This document shows, piece after piece, positions 1 to 9,363 of a stretch of 64,000 nt of DNA. This DNA comes from Chondrus crispus (lineage: Eukaryota > Rhodophyta > Florideophyceae > Gigartinales > Gigartinaceae). Numbering within the stretch: the first letter of the stretch is position 1; each line of letters starts with the position of its first letter. Under the pieces are notes generated by a model. That model did no database searches, was not told where the DNA came from, and saw nothing but the letters and a program-made list of their open reading frames with translations. The stretch covers positions 6,689 to 70,688 of the forward strand of contig NW_005179079.1 of the NCBI RefSeq assembly GCF_000350225.1, given 5' to 3'. Made by a program: the position numbers and the translations under genes.

Positions 1-471
1 GTACATACAGTTTGATAGTTGCAAGAGTTTAGTTGTGAAAGGGCCGTAATTTGAAAAGTGAAAAAGGTGGTCTGCCGCTGGTGAACCGAAGTATTTCTTG
101 ATGATTAAATCGATAATTCATTCAATTCAACAATTTTTTAAGAATGGGAAGAAGGAACGGGTGGAGGAACGGAGTGAGGACATTCAAAGAGATGCTCTCA
201 TTCAAAGAGATGCACGCTCAAGAGACACAGGTGCACGGTTGATTTAAGGGCGTGTGATGGTCAACAAGAAATTAACACGAGTCGGGTGGCGCACCACATG
301 CAGTCGCACGCTGCCATACAGTAGTGCGATAGGGTAGGTTTCTGTTGCTGCACAGTGTGTACGGTAGTCTCTAGTGACTGTTCATGGTCGCGCTCAATTT
401 GCCGTCAGGGCAACCTGGATTCGGCGCCGCTCGTCGGCCCAATAGAACAAATGAGAATGCGCTGCGGCTCC
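1..471. other. Left flank without recognised gene
   Basis: No coding or element signature was found. The stretch ends where the inverted-repeat arm begins with TGTGGTATGGAAAAGGG. A TACAGTAG heptamer near 316 belongs to a motif common in this window. Confidence 0.5.
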
Positions 472-589
472 TGTGGTATGGAAAAGGGTTCAGTGGTCTG
501 TTAATTCTTTTCCTCTCCCTCTCTGTCGTACTATCCTGCGTACACACAGGAATCCTGTGACAGGATACACACGTGTCAGTGTCAGTGTC

Positions 590-920
590 TGTCGCAAAAA
601 TTAAAAGAAAAGGGGGAACAATAAAGGGTTAACCGGCAAGACCGGGCGAATGAAGGGAATCGCGCTTTTTATTGTTGTGGCTTTTGTTTTCGTCCTTGCT
701 TATCTTGGCAGCTAGTCTGCCTCGACTCCCTCTGTATTTATATTCCGTCTCCATGTTATGTTTTGCACTATCACAAAATCCTGGATTTTGTAGGAGAGGA
801 GGCAATCTTCTTTCATATCTGAAATTATTAAATGCTACCGTTTCGTGCATTTGAATACTTTTGTTGAGATGCAATTATTTACTACAGTAAGACGCCACCG
901 TCAAATGCTATTTCCCTACA
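590..920. other. Insertion specific to the left arm
   Basis: Aligning the arms by eye, the right arm passes directly from the CAGTGTCGGTGTCCCC-like segment to the TTTTCCTGCCTCAACC segment, while the left arm has about 330 additional AT-richer bases. No gene was recognised in it. It could be an insertion here or a deletion in the right arm. Confidence 0.5.
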
Positions 921-1149
921 GTGTCCCCCTCGGTTTTCCTGCCTCAACCATTCCTTCTCCTATTTTATAGTCTCCAAGCTTCCACTTGGAAGCTCGCCAA
1001 ACGCATCTAGAAATCCACCCGAAATTATTCTAAAATCTGGTCTAAAATCTATATATCATTTCGGGTTCACACGAACCTCCTTCCAGCGCGTCTCACGGAG
1101 GTGCACAGTATATAATCTGCTATTTTGTTGCGCTTCCCCGAGATGTTTC

Positions 1150-1459
1150 TTACCCTGCCTTTTCCCTCCCCGCCTTTTCTCCTTGTTTGCCCCGCGGCCT
1201 CTCCTTCGCTAGCACACCTGGTTCTTTTCCCTGCGACATCTCATTCGCCGGCAAGCCACGTCGTTTACTTCCCGGCTTCTTCCTAGCCCCCTTGTTTTTA
1301 TCTCTCGGCTTCCTCGTCGCCGACTCGCCGTGTTGTCTACCTTGCGGTTTCTTCCTCGCCGACTTTCCTTGTTGCTTTCCTCCCGGCTGCTCTCGTCGTC
1401 CGCGCACTATAACGCGCATCTTCCCCGGCCAGGTGAGTCGCGCGTACGTGAGGTTTTAG
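1150..1459. other. Highly conserved block of the inverted-repeat arms, coding on an undetermined strand
   Basis: This block is nearly identical to 27268-27577 in the other arm and stays open on both strands in both copies. On the minus strand it would encode an 89-residue Lys/Arg/Gly/Pro-rich product with repeated RKKPG-like motifs, resembling a basic tail. On the plus strand it would encode a Cys/Phe/Pro-rich product. A good 5' splice-site-like CCAG/GTGAGT lies near 1431-1439 and is conserved in the other arm, so it may be the first exon or promoter region of the downstream gene. No function can be assigned. Confidence 0.3.
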
Positions 1460-1489
1460 CCCTCGCGCGCGCTCCTTGGTCCCTCTTTT

Positions 1490-1807
1490 GTGTGCCGCTA
1501 TGACCAAAACAAAGCTGACGGCGAGGAGGAGCTCGAACGACGAGGCTCCACGAAAATCACTGGCCGTGAAGGCCGCTCAATGCCCAAGAGAAGACTAAGA
1601 CCGTCAACACCAACTCCTGTTTTAGCTTTCCTCAAGACGAACATAATCAAGGTTTCCAAGTCGAGTACCGCAGCCTCCATTCCCCACAAATATCACATAT
1701 GGGTGAGTAGTAAGCACAGGCGGTACGATGTAGCGCGTGCTGACTTTGAGGCCCTCCTGGGACAGCAGATTCCCGGGGTGTTCCTTCACAGAAAAGACTG
1801 CGAATGA
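1490..1807 (+). CDS. Hypothetical protein of the inverted-repeat arm
   Basis: I do not recognise this product. The open frame is about 105 codons and the likely ATG is internal (SMPKRRLRPST), giving roughly 76 residues that begin with a basic stretch. The mirrored copy at 26920-27237 is intact and differs by very few residues (for example TNI to TDI), so the ORF survived in both arms. It is in the same frame as the peptidase-like ORF at 1937 but separated from it by stops, so the two may be exons of one gene or two proteins. No membrane segment, signal peptide or known motif is visible. Confidence 0.4.
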   Translation: MCRYDQNKADGEEELERRGSTKITGREGRSMPKRRLRPSTPTPVLAFLKTNIIKVSKSSTAASIPHKYHIWVSSKHRRYDVARADFEALLGQQIPGVFLHRKDCE

Positions 1808-1936
1808 TCCGTCGACGACCTGGCACGCTTCGTGTTAACTAATTCTGTCAACGATTCTAGTCGCCACAACACGATGATAGATGAAAAGTAGGATATATGC
1901 CAGATCTATTTTTGGAAGACCGGGGTATACTATGGG

Positions 1937-2701
1937 GTGGACGCTTCCACGGAGCACTCCTACCCCATAGATCTCTACAATCTCAAGATTATTGGTACAC
2001 GAGGCAGCACTACCCATAAGATATTCGATGGTGTCTTCCGTTTCGGCGGGAAGGATCTCCATTACTCTTTCATGGAGATCGACGCCTTCTGTTCTCAGGA
2101 ATTCAGCCGGGTGTGCAAGACGACCTTCGACCGCGGCAGGGGGAAGCACTCTGGCGGAGCAAAATTCCTCCAGTCTCACCATAACAAAGTGCTGTCACAA
2201 GATCGGGGTGCCATGTGCACCCCGGCAGCAATTTGCCACACAGAACATCTTCTTGGCGATACTTCCCTCGCCAAGGGTTATTGGAATGGTTTTATCCCAA
2301 AGAACCTGTGGTATGAGGTAAGTGGCGCTTTGCCACACCGCATAGGGCATTTTCGCAATGCCCGTAAGAGCATAGACGAGAGGAGGGTGAGACTCACTCG
2401 TGAAAGAGGCTCTGGCCCAACACTTTCTGCTGCGTTGGCGCTTGGAAGTGGCGTATTCGTCGCCACTCTAGAAGGCACTCCCCATGTCATGCATAGCCTC
2501 TGCTTTTCCGCCTCGGAAAAGATCATCTTTGACTGCATGGAAGAGAACCCTCTGCGACTCTGCGCCACTTATTTCAAGAGCTGCGTTGGGGCCGGCTCGG
2601 CGTTTCTGACGGTATCCGAATTGTACTGCGTCGAACTATTTCCACCTCCGAAGAAAAAAGGTCTCGCCGTGGTTGCAGCGCGCAGCATACGGCACGCATA
2701 G
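1937..2701 (+). CDS. Putative Cys-His-Asp (papain-like) peptidase-like protein of the inverted-repeat arm
   Basis: The ORF spans 254 codons; the first codon is not certainly the start, because the frame is open upstream to about 1893 (YYGVDAST). Visible features are Cys94 in MCTPAAIC at the start of a predicted helix, a hydrophobic strand SGVFVA, His186 in HVMHSLCF and Asp199 in IIFDCMEENPLRL. The order Cys, His, Asp with strand-like surroundings is what clan CA (papain-fold) peptidases show. A homologue lies antisense inside Cop-C (57847-58836), with Cys to His 87 instead of 92 residues and His to Asp exactly 13 in both. The inverted copy at 26011-26790 is frameshifted. The peptidase role is inference; the homology between copies is seen directly. 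Confidence 0.55.
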   Translation: MDASTEHSYPIDLYNLKIIGTRGSTTHKIFDGVFRFGGKDLHYSFMEIDAFCSQEFSRVCKTTFDRGRGKHSGGAKFLQSHHNKVLSQDRGAMCTPAAICHTEHLLGDTSLAKGYWNGFIPKNLWYEVSGALPHRIGHFRNARKSIDERRVRLTRERGSGPTLSAALALGSGVFVATLEGTPHVMHSLCFSASEKIIFDCMEENPLRLCATYFKSCVGAGSAFLTVSELYCVELFPPPKKKGLAVVAARSIRHA

Positions 2702-3080
2702 AGGCGGCTTCCCTCGGCTATAGCCATGTTCAAGCCTCTGGTAGGCACTCTACTTGAATCTTCCATGAATATGACGCATACAAAGATAGGCCAGAATAAA
2801 TGCATGCTCCTTGGTTTGCGAATGTAACGATAGTGCTGTGAAACGAGCGTGAACTTAGGGTGGCGGGCGCTCAACTGTGCGTGGTCAGTAAAAACGCGAT
2901 TTGAAGGGATTTCATCTCCCCACGGCTCCCAGGGGAGCTCCTTTCGCGACCCGTACCTCGTCATCCACCCAAAACATTACGTCCCAGCGCTTCCCAAGTG
3001 GGGCTGCTCTTCCTCGAGCATGACTTCTTTCTGCTGATACGGCCGCAACGTGTATCAATGCCATGTTTGCATGGCTTAGG
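2702..3080. other. Spacer between inverted-repeat arms, no gene recognised
   Basis: This unique sequence joins the left arm to the Gyp-A insertion site. No coding signature was found. The last five bases, TTAGG (3076-3080), match TTAAG at 26061-26065 in four of five positions and are the likely Gyp-A target duplication. Confidence 0.5.
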
Positions 3081-3545
3081 TGTAGCATAAACACCCTCAC
3101 GGAGAAGACTGTTTGCTCACGGCTCGACGGAGACTCCGGATCGGGGGAAGACGGGGAAAGGAAGCAACACCAGCTATCGGAACCGGGCGAGCCCGGGTAG
3201 CGTGGTAGAGCGGGATCGGAGGTGGTCGCGAGTGCGTATGGGCGGATCGACGCCTCGAAACCCCGGTGCGGTACTGGGTAACGGTCCAGTACCGACGTGC
3301 GGAGGCGGATCCGGCTCGCCGCGCGCAACCACTACCCGCGGGGCTCCGTACTAGGCCGACGCGAACGTCGCTCGCGTAGTCTGGAATAAGCCGGCGGAAC
3401 CTAGGTGGTAGGTTCTGGACAAGCCCGTGCTTGTCCTCTCCCCTCCGCCGTCGGTCCGCTCATATTTAATATGCAAACCTCTATAATAACACTACAGTAG
3501 CGAGGTACTGTAGTGGTCTACTGTAGTGCAGGTCGGCCTGCACTG
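3081..3545 (-). repeat. Gyp-A 3' LTR, first part
   Basis: Matches 25367-25863 of the intact LTR, starting at the terminal TGTAGCATAAACACCC and breaking off at ACTG, where Gyp-B is inserted. Its outer end contains a cluster of ACTACAGTAG/CTACTGTAGTG palindromic motifs (3490-3535). Confidence 0.85.
3542..3545. repeat. Gyp-B target-site duplication ACTG (left)
   Basis: ACTG at 3542-3545 recurs at 13777-13780 directly outside the other Gyp-B LTR. The uninterrupted Gyp-A LTR has GCACTGACGG at this point, confirming the insertion site. Confidence 0.7.
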
Positions 3546-3848
3546 TTTAGACGCCTGTGCAGCTAGAGCTAAACGTGAGGGGTTAGAACGTAGAATTGCT
3601 CAATACAACGATGTCCGGTCTCTCATCTTCCGAGGTCCCGCGTGCTCCTGCACTTTATTTTCTTTCTATTTTACTTCCATTCCATGATATTTCGTGTGTG
3701 CCTCTTCGATCTACAGTTGCTCATGAATGCAGGCTGTCGGTCATCTGTCTCCCCCCTTCTCCATGCGTGCCGTTCTGTTCAGGTGTACACGAGTGACAGC
3801 TATTCTCCTCCAACATTGTGGCGGAGCTGGAGCTGACATAATTCTACA
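3546..3848 (-). repeat. Gyp-B 3' LTR
   Basis: 303-bp copy matching 13474-13776 at about 96 percent by eye, and equal to it in length. Confidence 0.85.
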
Positions 3849-3967
3849 TCGCCCAATGGCTTTGCGCAGCGAAGACATCATTTGAGCAGCTCTAGTTCTG
3901 CCTTTGCTTCTCTTGCGACACGATTCTTTTTTGTGGCGTCCAGGAACTCCCTTACCATATCCGGTAC

Positions 3968-3972
3968 GTCCT
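3968..3972. repeat. Cop-A target-site duplication GTCCT (left)
   Basis: GTCCT here and at 8812-8816 directly flanks the two Cop-A LTRs. Joining the flanks restores the Gyp-B chromodomain reading frame. Confidence 0.9.
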
Positions 3973-4121
3973 TGTCATGAGAGCCATATACACACACGTT
4001 GCACACGTACAACAGCGATCAACTCACCACGATCGCCGCCGGCCTACGGATCGCTACCATCCCTACATAAGGTAGATAGAGACGCGATCACAGTAAACCG
4101 AGCCATCGATCTTGCATCACA
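3973..4121 (+). repeat. Cop-A 5' LTR (149 bp)
   Basis: Starts TGTCATGAGAGCCATATAC and ends CATCACA. It is almost identical to the distal part of the 3' LTR, but lacks the 53-bp proximal segment present there. Confidence 0.9.
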
Positions 4122-4135
4122 GGTTATGGACCCTA
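4122..4135 (+). promoter_or_regulatory. Cop-A primer-binding-site candidate overlapping the gag start codon
   Basis: GGTTATGGACCC follows the LTR directly. It resembles the complement of the initiator tRNA-Met anticodon arm, as in copia-type elements primed by a tRNA half molecule. The ATG within it (4126) is also the first codon of gag (MDPNHAPL). Cop-B has the same arrangement. tRNA identity is inferred, not tested. Confidence 0.55.
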
Positions 4136-6207
4136 ACCACGCACCACTACAAGACGATCATCTCGTATACCGACCACCCGGACGAGATCAGGACAACGAG
4201 AGCACGGCACCACAAAGCCCCGTTGCCCCAACCCCACAAGCTCCGCCAGCAAGCGTAGAGCCAACACAACCCGCTCCGACCACACCCGTAGAGCCACAAC
4301 ACCAAGCTCCGATCACCCCCGTAGAGCCAACACAACCCGCTCCGACCACACCCGTAGAGCCACAACACCAAGCTCCGATCACCCCCGTAGAGCCAACACA
4401 ACACGCCCCGACAACACCTGCAGAGCGCCCACAAATGTCAAACCAGCAAGAAATAGCACCCGCAATGCCTCAAGCTGACACAAGAATGCATGGACAGCTA
4501 CCTCCACTCGCAAGCGACGGAACGAACTACAAGCTATGGACGCAAACCCTCCACGACATAGCCATAATCAACAACGTCGAGGCAGCCCTCGATGAAAGCT
4601 CACCACCCCCCACAGTAACGAGCCCGTACCATTCCATATACCGCAGAAAATGTGCATTCCTACGCATGAGCATCATGACCAGCCTCCCTGCGGATCTGGC
4701 AAGCACAATCGACATGGACCTCAGCGTCACCCCTCAACAGCTTCTGGCAGAGATCAAAACACACTTCACTGACTCAACGCCAACCACACACCTCATCCTC
4801 AAACAAGAAGCACAACGCACAAAGATCAAGGCGGGAGGGGACATCGATGAATACATCGCAGCACACCGAACCATACGGACAAAAATGTGTCTCGCAGAGT
4901 ACCCCAGCATTCAACATGATGAATCTGTCACGATAGAATTCATCATACACGGCCTCAACTCGCACCCGGCATTGCGACATCTACCCGACATGTGGATCGC
5001 GAACAACACAATCCCCACAACCATAGCCAACCTCGTCCAACGACTCAAATCCATACAAGCTCGAGAAGACGAAAAACAGGAAATCAGGCAACAACGTCCA
5101 CAAGGCATGAACACGACAGACCAATGGGCAGACAGCCCCAACTACCAGGCAATGAGACGACGAACTCGCAGCCGGAGGCAAGGCAGAGGATCAACGACCC
5201 ACCCCGACCAACCCCAACGCGGCAATGCAGCCACAAGGGAAAATGCGGAACAATGGTACACGAATACCGATAAGAAGCGCACAACCCCTCGGCAAACACG
5301 TTTGCCGCCCAAAACCACCACCGGGAAAATGGCCAGCACCCGCGACGAACACGACGACACAATCGCGCAACAGGTGACTGACGAGGACATATGCGAAGGT
5401 AAGCAGTATGCCCTCGACTCAGGAGCGCATCCGTCACATGTTCGCAAACCCACGACGAACATGAAACCACTCCGACAAATCATCCGAACTAACACGGCCA
5501 CCAACATCACGCCACCCGCCACACACAAGGGGATGATACATATACGGACCAGTACGAATAGGCACATACGAGTCCCAGCGATCGCCAACCCAGCAATGCG
5601 ATCCAACCTGCTATCAGTTCACGACATAGCAGAGCAATGGGGAGAGGTCCGGTTCACACCCACACAGGCCACTGTACTCGACACGAGCACACACCCGCCA
5701 CAAATAGTAGCGCAAGCACGCTTCAGGAAAGGCATGTACTACCTCGATCTCCCAAAAACCAAAGGCAACGGCATGGCAGCCCGGACCATACCACCACGGT
5801 CAATAAAAAATTCCAAAAGACCCGATACCCAAACCAAAAAAGCCCCAAATCCAAAAACAAAAAAAGAAGACAGCGACGCCAAAGCCAAGCCGCACACTAG
5901 CACGTGGCCACACCGCACCACGCGCAGAAAAAATCCCACTACACCAAATGCACAACCCAGCGCCCCCACCGCACACCCCAGCACACCCAGCTGTAGAAAG
6001 GGACTTCCACCACTATCATGTACTGTTCAATCACATCAGACCAACAACGCTCCAGAAAATGGCCAAACTCGGCCTCCTGCCAAACCTCCCGCCCACACTC
6101 AGGCAACGACCACCGCGGATCACCTGCTCGAGCTGCGCTGCAGCGAAGCAGCAGCCCGCACCGCACTACCCCAAGACGCACAACTACCGAGTAGGAGCCG
6201 CCTTTAG
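4126..6207 (+). CDS. Cop-A Gag and aspartic protease
   Basis: The ORF is open from 3904, but the ATG at 4126, just inside the LTR, is the sensible start. Residues after the start form a proline-rich region with a 66-bp tandem repeat (VEPxQxAPxTP units, about 4250-4420). A helical copia Gag core follows (about 4490-5100), then a basic stretch. The protease active site is YALDSGAH at about 5407-5430, the DSG form of the DTG motif. No CCHC zinc knuckle is visible, unusual for a copia Gag. Beyond about 5860 the frame becomes a Lys/Pro-rich linker while integrase opens in the next frame, so useful coding ends before the nominal stop. Confidence 0.85.
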   Translation: MDPNHAPLQDDHLVYRPPGRDQDNESTAPQSPVAPTPQAPPASVEPTQPAPTTPVEPQHQAPITPVEPTQPAPTTPVEPQHQAPITPVEPTQHAPTTPAERPQMSNQQEIAPAMPQADTRMHGQLPPLASDGTNYKLWTQTLHDIAIINNVEAALDESSPPPTVTSPYHSIYRRKCAFLRMSIMTSLPADLASTIDMDLSVTPQQLLAEIKTHFTDSTPTTHLILKQEAQRTKIKAGGDIDEYIAAHRTIRTKMCLAEYPSIQHDESVTIEFIIHGLNSHPALRHLPDMWIANNTIPTTIANLVQRLKSIQAREDEKQEIRQQRPQGMNTTDQWADSPNYQAMRRRTRSRRQGRGSTTHPDQPQRGNAATRENAEQWYTNTDKKRTTPRQTRLPPKTTTGKMASTRDEHDDTIAQQVTDEDICEGKQYALDSGAHPSHVRKPTTNMKPLRQIIRTNTATNITPPATHKGMIHIRTSTNRHIRVPAIANPAMRSNLLSVHDIAEQWGEVRFTPTQATVLDTSTHPPQIVAQARFRKGMYYLDLPKTKGNGMAARTIPPRSIKNSKRPDTQTKKAPNPKTKKEDSDAKAKPHTSTWPHRTTRRKNPTTPNAQPSAPTAHPSTPSCRKGLPPLSCTVQSHQTNNAPENGQTRPPAKPPAHTQATTTADHLLELRCSEAAARTALPQDAQLPSRSRL

Positions 6208-8608
6208 CAGCGATATATGTGGACCATTCAACCCCACATCCAGGCAAGGCAACAAATACATACTCACAGTAATAGACACCCGATCCCGCTACCTCATAGT
6301 CGACTTCCTGCAATCAAGAGCAGAAACACCGCACAGGCTGGATGTCATCCTCACAGCCCTCAACAAACGAAAAGGGTGCAAACCGAGACTGTTCCACACA
6401 GACAACGCGAAAGAATATGTATCAGACAGCGCCAACGCCGTATACAGATCGCACAACGTCATGCACAGCACTACAGTCCCACACACGCCCCAACAAAATG
6501 GGATCGCGGAAAGGATAAACAGTACACTCATGAACTCAGCCAGAGCCGCCCTCCACCACAGCTCACTACCCAAGACGCACTGGGAAGACGCAGTAAGGGA
6601 CGCTGCATTCAAGTACAACAATATACTCCACCACGGGATCAACACCCTTCCCTACACCATGTGGACCAATGCCACCCCCGACGTCCCGCAATTCCTGCTG
6701 TTCGGACAGCTCGGTACAGTACCTGAGTTAGCAAATCGGAAACAAATATCAAAACTAGCCCACAGGGCAACACCCGCCAGGTACCTCCATGGCATCGACG
6801 AAAACCACATCATGGTCCTCGAACTCGACACGAACAGACCACGACGAGTTCGATGCGTCAACTTCCAACCATACCACAGCACCACCGATCCTGTAGCCTC
6901 ACGCACATATGCCACGAAAGCCTTCACCCCGCATCGCACGCCAACAGAGATAACAGGCACCACACCCGCCCCAGCTCACCCCGGACAGGCTAAAAAATAC
7001 CCCGACGCCGCCGAATGGGAAAAAGCCCACAACGCCGAACTCGACAACCTCGACGCCATGAACGTAGTACAGTGGATACCCGACTCCGAAATCCCCAAGA
7101 AACGGAAACTGATACCCCTAAAAATGGGATATCGTTACAAGAGGGACAGCAAAGGACAAATTGCATCGAGAAAAGCCCGATGCTCTGCAAGGGGGGACAA
7201 AATGCTACCACACAAGCACTACGACCCATCCAAAACTACAACGTACATGGCCGACAAGACCACAGTACGCGCAATGTTTGGAATAGCGGCCAAGTACCGC
7301 ATGCACATCGAACACATCGATATCAAGTCAGCGTACCTACACGAAAAATTCGCGCACAACGGAGGTGAAACAGTATATGTGAGACAGCATGCCAGATTCA
7401 ATGGCACATACAAACATGCCTGCCAAGGAGGAAAACTAAACATGAACATATACGGGACGCCATCCGCCGGCCACACATACCTATCTGCAGTCTTCACACT
7501 CCTACGAAAAGCCAACTTCAAGCAAAGCGAAGCAGACCTGTGCCTCTGGTCCAAAAAAAAAGGCAAAGAACATATAATTGCTGCTGTCAGCATGGATGAC
7601 TTCACAGTACTCGCCTCAACCGCGAAACTCAAAGACGAGTTCGCCGCAGCCCTAGCGAAAGCGTACAACATCAAACGCCTAGGGGAACACAGGACTTTTC
7701 TCGGATGGACGGTGACACGACACCAAAATGGAGACATTCACATCTCCCAGCCCAACGCCATCAACTACATAGTACAGCAAGTGGACATGGCCAAATGCAA
7801 TGCCAAAGACACCCCATACTGCGACGGTGTCCTGCTCCACAAGCCAACAGACAAAGACGAGACCCAACTGCACACACTCAAAAAATACCAGCAGATCATT
7901 GGGGACCTACGCTATGTCGCTGACTCGACGCGACCAGACATCTACTTCCTGGCAAACAGACTAGCAGTAGCGGCCAACAACCCGACACAAAGGCACTGGA
8001 ACGCACTAAAACGCCTGATAAGGTACCTCAAGGGCACACCAAACACAGGCCTCACGTTCCGAGCCGGCAAGCAAGCAGACAAAGAGAAACCCCAGAACCT
8101 CCTTGTCTCGTATGCCGATGCCGATTTCGCTGCCGATATCACGGACAGGAAGTCCATATCGGGGACCCTCCACACATACAACGGCACACCGATATGTTGG
8201 GGGTCCCTCAAGCAAAACATCACAGCCTTATCCACCTGTGAGGCAGAATATATTGCGGCCACCTCCGCCGCACAGCAGACCACGTGGATCCGACGTCTGC
8301 TACAGGATGTGCACATGCTGCCGCAATCCCCGACCCCCTTGATGATAGACAACCAGTCCGCCATCCACGTTGCCAACAGCACGGGACCGACGAAGAGGCG
8401 AAAATTCATAGATCTGAGGCATCACTACCTCACGCATCAGGCTCAAAAGGGCACAATTGCCATTGCACATGTCCCCACGGACGACCAACTCGCGGACATC
8501 CTCACAAAACCGCTGCGTCGTCAAGCATACACGCGCCTCCTCCCCAAACTACAGCTCAGAAACCACACGACTGCAGACGGCAAAACTGCAGCGCCGTCGA
8601 CAGGGGGA
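5861..8608 (+). CDS. Cop-A Pol: integrase, reverse transcriptase, RNase H
   Basis: This frame is open from at least 5861 and contains an ATG at 5948; expression as Gag-Pol would need a +1 shift, perhaps near the A7 run at 5859-5865. Integrase zinc-binding His residues (HHYHVLFNH) pair with CSSC, followed by the D,D,E catalytic residues in SDICGPF, HTDNAKEY and GIAERINS. The copia RT shows HIDIKSAYLHEKF and the catalytic VSMDDFTVL (usually YVDD). RNase H shows SYADADFA and LSTCEAEYIA, ending with ADILTKPL as in most copia elements. No stop interrupts the whole region. It may still be competent if the frame change is programmed, but it could also be a frameshift mutation. Confidence 0.9.
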
Positions 8609-8609
8609 G
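8601..8609 (+). promoter_or_regulatory. Cop-A polypurine tract
   Basis: CAGGGGGAG lies directly before the TG of the 3' LTR, the normal position of the plus-strand primer. The end of pol overlaps it. Confidence 0.7.
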
Positions 8610-8811
8610 TGTCATGAGAGCCATAAAAACAAACGTCGACGCCGCAACAGCAATGCGTCAGCAGTCATGAGAGCCATATACACACACGTTGCACACGTAC
8701 AACAGCGATCAACTCACCACGATCGCCGCCGGCCTACGGATCGCTACCATCCCTACATAAGGTAGATAGAGACGCGATCACAGTAAACCGAGCCATCGAT
8801 CTTGCATCACA
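8610..8811 (+). repeat. Cop-A 3' LTR (202 bp)
   Basis: Starts TGTCATGAGAGCCATA directly after the polypurine tract. TCATGAGAGCCATA recurs at about 8668, and from there it matches the 5' LTR to the terminal CATCACA. Confidence 0.88.
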
Positions 8812-8816
8812 GTCCT

Positions 8817-9342
8817 CAAACAGTTCCTTTAGGGGCTGCCAAGTCCAATCTCGCCTATCCGGAAGGCCGAGCCACTGCACTTGGATCCAGATCCCCTCTT
8901 TTCTTGTACCTGTTACATCCATTAACTTCTCGATCATCTCAAATCTTGCCTCGCTATGCTCAGCATGCTTCATCAACTTAGCTGAAACTTTCTTGCCATC
9001 CATTTTTGCGCGAGACAGTATCATCCGGGCGGCGTGTACTTGCTCCACTTGGTGAGTCACCAAATTCTCAACGGCGTAAACGATTTCACTGACCACCTTT
9101 GCTACGCTGCGCGGACCTATCCAGCGGAAAGACTGTTTATGACCCTTATTCTGCGCTCGACGTACGAGCACGAAATCACCAACGCAGAAGATTGTGCTGA
9201 TGATGTTCGTATTATTGTTGTGGTGTTGGATTTGTTTTGCACGATTAGAAGAAACCCTGCGCTCCACATCCCGGTGCATGTTGTCAAAATCATTCTGTAA
9301 TTTGTTGATCTCTAACAGTTGCATTGCCTTGCTCTTCTCCAA
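8817..9342 (-). pseudogene. Gyp-B integrase C-terminus and chromodomain, split by Cop-A
   Basis: On the minus strand the frame runs through a GPY-type integrase tail (DFVLVRRAQNKGHKQSFRW), a linker, and a chromodomain near the end (IWIQVQWLGLPDRRDWTWQP). It stops at the Cop-A junction. Joined across Cop-A, the frame continues into 3967-3849, adding a short acidic/basic helical end, so the insertion is in the last codons. The chromodomain would guide integration to particular chromatin. Frame relation to the long pol ORF (ending at 9364) differs, so at least one frameshift separates them. Confidence 0.75.
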
Positions 9343-9363
9343 ACTGCGGACTTGTGGCCAATT

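Larger units (their letters stand above)
472..2640 (+). repeat. Left arm of ~2-kb inverted repeat
   Basis: This arm matches the reverse complement of 26100-27895 over its whole useful length. The outer ends of both arms start with the same TGTGGTATGGAAAAGGG, and the match stops just after the codons for a GSAFxTVSEL segment (about 2628). The left arm carries about 330 extra bases (roughly 590-920) absent from the right arm. Both arms carry the same hypothetical ORFs. It could be the terminal inverted repeat of a large element, a foldback element, or two copies of one element inserted head to head. No clear target duplication is visible outside the arms (GGCTCC versus CCTCCC). Confidence 0.75.
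3973..8811 (+). mobile_element. Cop-A: Ty1/copia element, nearly complete
   Basis: Bounded by LTRs beginning TGTCATGAGAGCC and ending GCATCACA, with exact 5-bp GTCCT duplications. It encodes gag-protease and integrase-RT-RNase H on the plus strand, with one frame change between them. A polypurine tract (8601-8609) precedes the 3' LTR. The two LTRs differ in length (149 versus 202 bp) because the 3' copy has a short internal duplication. It is the youngest insertion of the left nest and inserted into Gyp-B. Confidence 0.93.

Noticed and set aside
1835..2182. 115-codon minus ORF identical in both inverted-repeat arms (also 26545-26892)
   Set aside because: It lies antisense to the better supported Cys-His-Asp ORF; identity is explained by arm similarity.
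4147..4434. Minus-strand Cys/Trp-rich repeat ORF opposite Cop-A Gag
   Set aside because: Shadow of the Pro-rich tandem repeat on the coding strand.
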